From assembly GCA_947652115.1 (NCBI GenBank), contig OX393569.1, positions 16,361,008 through 16,425,007 on the forward strand: DNA of 64,000 nucleotides, written 5' to 3'. This DNA is from Blastomussa wellsi. Its lineage: Eukaryota > Cnidaria > Anthozoa > Scleractinia > Plerogyridae. Shown here piece by piece: positions 57,901 through 64,000 of the stretch. The first letter of the stretch is position 1; each line of letters starts with the position of its first letter. The notes beneath the pieces were generated by a model. The model did not search any database. It saw only the letters and a list, made by a program, of their open reading frames with translations, and was not told where the DNA came from. A program made the position numbers and the translations under genes.

Positions 57901-58142
57901 GCAAATTTAAGTGTCGAAAGTTTAAGGTGCGAAGTCGCATGTCGTTTTCATACTGCACCTTAGTTTTACAAATGTGATACTAGCGCTTAGCTAAAACCTC
58001 TACTGAATGAATTCTTAGCATCGATATGTTTCATTAATCTTGATATATCGTCTTTCTTTTCTCGCAGATTCCCGATTCCCTTCAATGCATGGATCAAGGA
58101 CAAGCAAGTTACACAGTAGAGGTAGAAAACAAAATAAGCTAG
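54998..58142 (+). pseudogene. Candidate plus-strand gene with duplicated exons, probably broken
   Basis: Pieces that look coding: (a) 54998-55217, starting ATGGCGGACGAACG, reads 'LKLFCRKEVSLINVFN' then shifts frame to 'VDLLALKNFAFTVDGRD' and 'FKHRKSCKIC', with a donor GAG|GTAATT. (b) 55690-55796 and 56311-56415 are paralogous 107- and 105-bp exons with matching acceptor and donor (CAG|GTTAGT, TAG|GTAAGT). Both share an 'SYRW/PYGW' reading followed by a stop and GATTGACATGGACAGACA. (c) 57222-57315 ('KISQIQDGRSWIPL', 'GKLQVDFLKQ') is open in one frame only and joins in phase to (d) 58068-58142 ('IPDSLQCMDQGQASYTVE', ending in TAG). I recognise no family. The frameshift in (a) and stops in (b) argue for a pseudogene or alternative 3' exons. 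Confidence 0.3.
55900..56125. repeat. CCAAT/ATTGG-rich repeat copy
   Basis: AATCTCGCGCCACTTTTTCA, ACCAATCAGAAGTAAAATCA, GTTTTCCCGCGCTTTATGAC, GAGTTTTGATTGGTTCACTG, ATTTGTGATTGGCC. Nearly the same as 50062-50262. It lies between the two paralogous exons of the candidate gene. Confidence 0.7.
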
Positions 58143-58641
58143 ATTTCAGTCAAGATTACTCGGAAAGAATCGTAGCAAAAATTGTATTGTTTTATTTTCC
58201 AAAACCTCTCGCTACGTTTAGGATATTCAAGTTTTCGAGACGTTTTCGAACTGGTCCAAGCGGCGCTGAAGACAAATTTACCTTGTTTAATTCTTTAACT
58301 AGCGTCTCGCTATCTTTAGCTAGGCTATTTACACGCAAAAGGTAGCTTTGCGGCACAGGTAAAAAGCAAATTAATCAGATGGTACTACTTGTAGTAAAAT
58401 CTCGTTAATTTGTTGTTTACCTCTGTTGGAAAACTCTCTTTGCGTGTTAATAGTCTGGCTAACGATAGCAAGATGTTCCTTAAAGATTGTTTGAAAACTA
58501 GCAGCTACATTTGTCTTTACTTGAAATTGTTTAGCTGAGTTTGGACCTTTTTCATGAGATTTTTTTAGGCCAATCATTTGTTTCATTAAAAATACATTTT
58601 TAGTGGCTGTATGTTCATTTTTTGCGACAAACATTTCCTTG

Positions 58642-58855
58642 GTAACATCTGTTTAAATTGTTTTAATTTTCCCGCCAAAAGACTTAGAAAAATACGGGCG
58701 CTCAAAATACGCATGCGCCAATTTTTTTTTGAAAAATTATTTCTGTAAGTAACATCTGTTGAAAACATTTTTATTTTCCCGCCAAAAGACTTAGAAAAAT
58801 ACGGGCGCTCAAAATACGCATGCGCCAATTTTTTTTTTTGAAAAATTGTTTCTCT
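58642..58855. repeat. 107-bp tandem duplication
   Basis: Two head-to-tail copies starting at 58642 and 58749. They share GTAACATCTGTT, TTTTCCCGCCAAAAGACTTA and GAAAAATACGGGCGCTCAAA-ATACGCATGCGCC, followed by a T-tract. An inverted piece (CTAAGTCTTTTGGCGGGAAA) reappears at about 59126. Confidence 0.85.
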
Positions 58856-59412
58856 AAGAAAGACTAAAAATTACCGATGTATACAAGTCTAAATACACTT
58901 TGTCATTTGATGTAATATTTCATCTATTAAGATAAAATCAATAAATACAATGATTGCACAAGTTGTAAAGTTTCTTTATTATCTTTAAATAAAACAACTC
59001 AATAAGTAAACACAAGTGTTTTGTCTTTTAATTTCTTTTATTATTCTCAAATATTTCTTAATTAGTTAATTGAAATTACATTAAACAATTTAAAAGGTGT
59101 CAAGAAAAATCTTCCCTATATATACTAAGTCTTTTGGCGGGAAAATTTGATAAAATTTGCACAGCGTTTCCCTTGGCAACTTTTTCGACAAAAAAAGTCA
59201 AGATGGCTTCCCTTGAAATTTTCCGCCGAGAAACATGTAAACAACATCTCGTGCAAAAAAGTTTCCAGAAAAATCACATACGTAGGTTTAGTTGTAAACA
59301 TTTCAAAACCGAAAAATAATTTTCAGTTAACTTAAAAGCCAAATAAAATTTGAAATAGCGAACACCGTCCTCGAAACTATCTACGTTTTTAATCTTTTTT
59401 GCACGAGATGGT

Positions 59413-60030
59413 GTAAACATATTCTTAAAAAGAGGACGACACGTTTGAATTTAAATTCGCAAAACATGTTTCGGCCGCTTTACGAACATCTGAGTTGAAA
59501 GTTGAATTTGTAATAACTACTTAACAATGACAAACAGCAAGCGTGAAATAAATTAGGAATCTAACAAAAGGGTGTACAATAGTAACGAGCTGATTAGAAC
59601 GAGAGAGTTAAATAAACACGATATAATTTTTTTTAAAGAAGGTTGCTCCCAGCAAATATAAAAGGCTTCTTTTATCTTGACCTGAAATTTACTGATAGCA
59701 GGATCTAAATTTCAGGTCAAGATAAAGGAAGCCTTACATATTTGCTGGGAGCAACCTTCTTTAAACAAACAATTATATCATGTTAATTTAACTCTCTCGC
59801 TCTAATCAGCTCGTTACTATTGTACACCCTTTTTGTTTCCTTTGGCTAATTTTGTTAGATTCCTAATTTATTTCACGCTTGTCGTTTGTCATTGTTAAGT
59901 AGTTATTACAAATTCAAATGGCAATTCAAAAATAATTCAACTTTCAACTCAGATGTTCGTAAAACGGCCGAAACATGTTCTGCAAATTTAACTTCCAATG
60001 TGTCGTCCTCTTTTTAAAAATATTCTTAAT
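59413..60030. repeat. Large fold-back palindrome, about 290-bp arms
   Basis: The left arm about 59413-59690 and right arm about 59705-60030 are inverted copies with a loop of about 15-20 bp (around TTACTGATAGCAGGATC). Matching blocks include AAAGAGGACGACAC, AACATGTTTCGGCCG, CAATGACAAACAGCAAGCGT, CTAACAAAAGGGTGTACAAT-AGTAACGAGCTGATTAGA, GAAGGTTGCTCCCAGCAAAT and TTATCTTGACCTGAAATTTA. Arm differences are small indels and substitutions, so it is not an exact assembly mirror. A transcript would form a long hairpin. Confidence 0.85.
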
Positions 60031-60554
60031 AGATGAGCAACATGGCAAGCTACAGTCGACTCTTTATAATCTGATAATATGGCTTACGTCTCGTGTTTTT
60101 CAAGTTCTCGCGATATATTACTTCACTTTTCCAATTGCCTTAGACTTTTTTTTCAACTTGCCATGTTGCTTCAAGACCTTTTTCAGCCGTCGATTTTCGC
60201 GTGTAACACAGGACAAATTCGGCGGAAAACCTTCTGATAAAATGGGAATCTGAATATTTGCCGAAAATAATATATTTCTTTTCAAGTTTTAGAAGTGACA
60301 TGGTCAGTAGAGATTTGTTTTTGCCGCAAAGGCTCAGATGTATGACAATTGCTTGGCTCCATGTTGTTGTTTTGTTTTTGTCAAGAGTAAAATGATTTCT
60401 TGTCTTTTCAAGCATGAGCCACCAAAGCTGTTAGTTTTTCCACAATGGTAAGACGTCAATTATTTGGCTCAATGATCTTTTTCTTGCACACAAAATAATG
60501 TTGTAGCCGAATTCAGTTCCATTTTTCCAAGTATAATTCACTAATTTGAAAATC

Positions 60555-60566
60555 TTTCGAGCCCTG
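60555..60566. repeat. Isolated hAT-type end
   Basis: TTTCGAGCCCTG matches the right terminal repeat of the hAT element at 34285. No partner left end was found nearby, so it is a decayed or truncated relative. Confidence 0.35.
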
Positions 60567-60633
60567 TGTTACACGGAATGTCGGCAGAAAAGGTCGCTTC
60601 TACGTTATAGAAATTAAATACTAATAAAACCCA

Positions 60634-62125
60634 ATGCCTGGTTCAAGGAACAAAGCCGTTGTTTCAAATTCAGTCCCAAGCTTCTACAGTAAATGTTTTG
60701 AACCCGGGGGTAACAGTCGATCGTGTAGTTTGATCGTCCGGGTGAGGGTAGTTCTGTGAACGGACTGTTGTCGGTGACAGTGACCGACGTTTCGACAACC
60801 TGAGCGGAAGTCATGTGAAGAAGTTGTTTGTCAGTCGAATGTTATAAGTCTGGTTCGTGAAAACTGATTGGCCATGATCAGTTTAGCCGTGATGTTATTG
60901 GCTGTAAGACTCGAGTAGTTGATGTGGTCGGTTTCGATCCGTCGGTAAAGTTAGGTCGTTCTATTCGGTCTGTTTTTTCCATGTCGTGAATTAGTCGTTT
61001 GTATGGTGCCGGTACTGGTTGACTTCTGTTGAGGGTCCTGTTCTAAGTTAGTAAACCAGCTTTCCAAAGTCAGTCGTTGAAAATAGTTAGTGCTGTAGGT
61101 CAAACAGTAAGCAGAGTCCCAGTCGATATTGTTGTTCGTAAGTCGACGTTGCTCAGCAATGTGATTGTTGACGTCACGGTTTCTCGTCGGTCGTTTGTGT
61201 TCAGTCAGTCTTGTGTTGAGGTTCCTACCAGTCTAATAAAGTCGTCGTTGTGTTAGTTGTTTTGAGAAAAAACACGGTCATGGTAATCGTTTTCGTGAGA
61301 TAAACTGTTTCGTGAGTTGCAAACTAGTTGCGCTCGTCTCGTCAGTGTCTCAATAGTTGTTGCTTCGTGTGATGTCGGGTTGTAAGAGGATTCGTCAAGT
61401 AGTCTGTCTGTCCGTATGCGTCGGTTTTCTGTAAACTGTTGTACTAAGAGCGTTACCGTCGCGTCCAACCAGGCAGTACATATTATACAGACCAAAATCC
61501 ATCAAAACAACGAAAGCAAGACGAGAAACAAAAATCCAAAAATATTATTTTTCTTTGTCGTTAGAAATAAATGTCTAAGTCATATTCTCTGTAAATTTGG
61601 TAGATAAAGCAGACAATTATTAGCCAAAATTTATGCTATTTTGGTAAATTTTCACTAATATTGATTTCGTGGTTTAACATAAGCAAGAAAAAATACCAGA
61701 TTTTTATTAAGATAAAATGAAACAAATTCCGTCGATTTTCAAAGTCAAATCGTCGTTTCCTTTTGTTCGTTCTTGAAAACTAGATCAGTCTGACTGTTGT
61801 TACATTTTGGCCTATAATGTTGGTAATGGAGAAAATGTTTAGTTTACATAAAAGTATAAATGTTTCCGGATGTTCTTTGTTAGCTAGATGCTGACAGTTT
61901 GTGACGTCAACCCTGGAATAGACCCACGCCCCTCCTGACTCGGTCGTGCAAAGTAAAATCACCCAATAAAACGTTAAGTTTAGTTTGCACAGTGAATTTC
62001 TTTATGTTTTGGTAGTTTTACGAAAATCGGCTTTTACCCTAAAAGAGATCGATGTTTTTGGTCTGTATAACTGTAAAATTTAACATTTTCATGGTCGATT
62101 TTTGTTATCCTTTGAACCAGGCATA
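60634..62125. mobile_element. Possible element with TGCCTGGTTCAA ends and skewed interior
   Basis: TGCCTGGTTCAAGGA at 60634 is matched inverted by TCCTTTGAACCAGGCA ending at about 62125. Between about 60690 and 61440 the plus strand is strongly G+T-rich with many GTCG words, and A-rich runs follow to about 61740. The motif GACCGACGTTTCGACAACCT at 60783 resembles dispersed retroelement ends. Short inverted ends alone make this weak. Confidence 0.35.
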
Positions 62126-62474
62126 ATGGTTTATATACTAAGCGCGCAAAACGACAAAAGAACACAGGTATACTCAACACAAGCTCCGTTTGTCTTTCTA
62201 CCCAAAATATGTCAAAATTCCAAACTTTCTTTTCCCGATCCGATCAATATAAATTTAGTGGAAGTAAATGAAATCGTTTATCCAGTTACCTTTGTTTTGA
62301 ACGTTTCCGCGATTGAGAAGCCCGTGTTCTTTAGTCAGGATAAAGCACAAAAGTGCGAATCTTTTCAAGGTAGCACTGTTGAGTGTTTTGTATGTCTCTA
62401 ATTATATCCAAAACGCAGAAGGATGAAAAATAAATTTTCAGCAATTTTGTGATTCTCTCAATCACAGTCATAGC

Positions 62475-62822
62475 AAGCCATCCTCGGAGACCCAGGGGCG
62501 GTTAGTCGGGGCGACACGAAGTAAACCGAGCAGTGAAATCGGTGCAAACGAAAGTTTACAAAAATTCGCAAGAGTGTCCCTGGGACGAGACTCTCTAACG
62601 ACTAGTTCCACGGCCCATTCGAATGCTTGCCTATGATTGGCCACAAATAAGTTTATGGCCAATCAGAGGCAAGCATTCGAATCGGTCGTGGAACTTGTCG
62701 TTTGAGAGTACCATCCAAGGGAAACTGTTGCGAATTATTGTAAACTTCGTTTGCACCGATTTCGCTGCTCGGTTTCCTTCGTGTCGCCCCGACTAACCGC
62801 CCCTGGGTCTCCGAGGATGGTA
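62475..62822. repeat. Fold-back palindrome with GACCCAGGGGCGGTTAGTCG ends
   Basis: The left arm (CCATCCTCGGAGACCCAGGG, GCGGTTAGTCGGGGCGACAC, GAGCAGTGAAATCGGTGCAA, TTCGAATGCTTGCC) is inverted in the right arm (GGCAAGCATTCGAA, TTGCACCGATTTCGCTGCTC, GTGTCGCCCCGACTAACCGC, CCCTGGGTCTCCGAGGATGG). The loop near 62641-62655 contains ATTGGCCACAAATAAG. Confidence 0.85.
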
Positions 62823-62825
62823 GCA

Positions 62826-64000
62826 AGCCAAACAAAAGTCCCAGGTGATGAAAAAGGCAAGGACTACTTCCGTTAAAGTAAATCTTAAATTTTTCCTCTT
62901 GAATAAGTGTTTGTATTGAGAAGATAAGCTATGCATTTTTTATTGATTTTAGTATCCCAATTAACCGTTTTCCTCTTCCAGTGCTACCATAAAAACATTT
63001 CACTTGCGTGCAGCATTAATTGCAGTTGTAACTATAGCAACGCGGATACACGACGTACAGACCTTGAGGATAAACGCTGCATAATGGAAATTAGTCTTTG
63101 CTTTTGCACCGAACGTAAATAAACTGCCAAATTACACCCGCCCAATTCCTCACAGACGACAACGATACCTTTCCGAGATCAAATAATAAGTAGCCGAGCC
63201 CTCAAGGTGTGCATTCCTGTATTAAAAATGGTGGCTGCGAAAGAACTACCAATACACAGAAAGCAAGCTAACGTTTTGTAGCAATTTCCCATTTCCTAGC
63301 TTTTTCAAATTGCATCGCTCGATACAGACAATCCAAAAATAGTATTTTAGCCCAATGCGCCCTCACGTTTCCTGGTGTTATAACCTCCACCACTCGATGC
63401 AAGTAATCAATACCGATGTGATCTATAACCAAATGTGAAATTCCCGTGAAAATAATATATTTGTCCAGCCACCATTTTTGTTTAGGTTACATGATAATTG
63501 AAAGTTCTTATCTTTGCAGTTTTTTTCTCCTGATTCAGTGATTCCAGTGTGTCCTCTTGATTTCTTTATACTTCTATCCTCTTAGTGAAATCAGTCTTCT
63601 GAAATAAATAAAAACAATGTGGAGATAAGTTAAAGCTCAAACTACACTTGAAATCAGTGCAAACTAGGCTAAAAACCGTGCGCACATTGTGTCGCTCCAA
63701 AAAACGACCGGCCTTATTATCCAAATAAAACAACATTTAGAGAACCATCGTCAAGTTCCCGACACAAAAATCTTTTAAAATATTCGCCAAATTAAGGTCC
63801 TTCGAGTATTAAGAAATGCAAATACCGAATTCACGTGGCCACGTTGGAAATTTTTTTTGTGCGCTTTCGAGACCTTGTTCAAGCGCATTTCCAGACCGTA
63901 TGTAATTTCTCTTCAGAAGTTTCGTTAAATTAATTCAAACAAAAACCTTCTTCTCTATGACCGCCGCCCTTGTTGCATTGCAAGCGGTTGAGAGTCGAAG
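62826..64000. other. Right end, no gene seen
   Basis: AT-rich. The open frame at 62931-63122 is short and unrecognised. No splice-supported coding pieces or clear inverted-repeat element were found. Confidence 0.45.

Noticed and set aside
1..64000. CRISPR array, rRNA or bacterial operon
   Set aside because: No regularly spaced repeats or rRNA sequence; gene structure is spliced and eukaryotic throughout.

Overview
The window is eukaryotic nuclear DNA. It is AT-rich, has spliced genes with long introns and GT/AG junctions, and is crowded with short inverted-repeat DNA transposons, tRNA-derived SINEs and LINE tails. The repeat types (MITEs with TTGGTTTTCACGTGACGTCA ends, GGCCTAATGGTTAGTGC SINEs, GGGCTCGAAA-ended hAT elements) and the gene content point to a cnidarian, most likely a stony coral. 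That assignment is inference from pattern; no marker gene fixes it.

Left part (about 0.6-25 kb): a cluster of one paralogous family. Three two-exon genes pair a large first exon (a Cys/His-rich N-terminal motif followed by degenerate ankyrin-like repeats) with a phase-1 second exon (acidic, Ser/Thr-rich linker plus a C-terminal coiled coil). They are gene C (586-3792, minus, 830 aa), gene A (13951-16230, minus, 567 aa) and gene B (21466-24999, plus, 557 aa). Gene D (5050-8584, minus, 348 aa) carries the same kind of C-terminal exon but joins it to a different N-terminus: an AT-hook-like, basic helical exon and a 35-bp microexon. A decayed C-terminal exon lies at 9781-10365. The cluster therefore shows tandem duplication, inversion of one copy, module swapping and decay. 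I cannot name a known family for it, and it is the best candidate in the window for something undescribed.

Middle part (about 28-52.3 kb): one 16-exon gene on the plus strand for a major facilitator superfamily transporter that aligns along its length with synaptic vesicle 2-related protein (SVOP). The predicted protein is 502 aa. All junctions keep frame. Intron 1 is a GC-AG intron of 6.4 kb and contains a 4.7-kb hAT transposon with perfect terminal repeats, an intact 651-aa transposase frame and an upstream OTU-protease-like frame split by two frameshifts.

Right part (about 52.3-64 kb): no confidently recognised gene. It holds a possible broken plus-strand gene with duplicated exons (54998-58142), a 107-bp tandem duplication, a 618-bp fold-back palindrome, a 350-bp fold-back palindrome and an element with short inverted ends.

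The genes do not obviously form one pathway. The left cluster is a local gene family, SVOP is a conserved neighbour, and most of the remaining sequence is mobile DNA in introns and intergenic space. No rRNA, bona fide tRNA, CRISPR array or bacterial-type regulatory element was seen.
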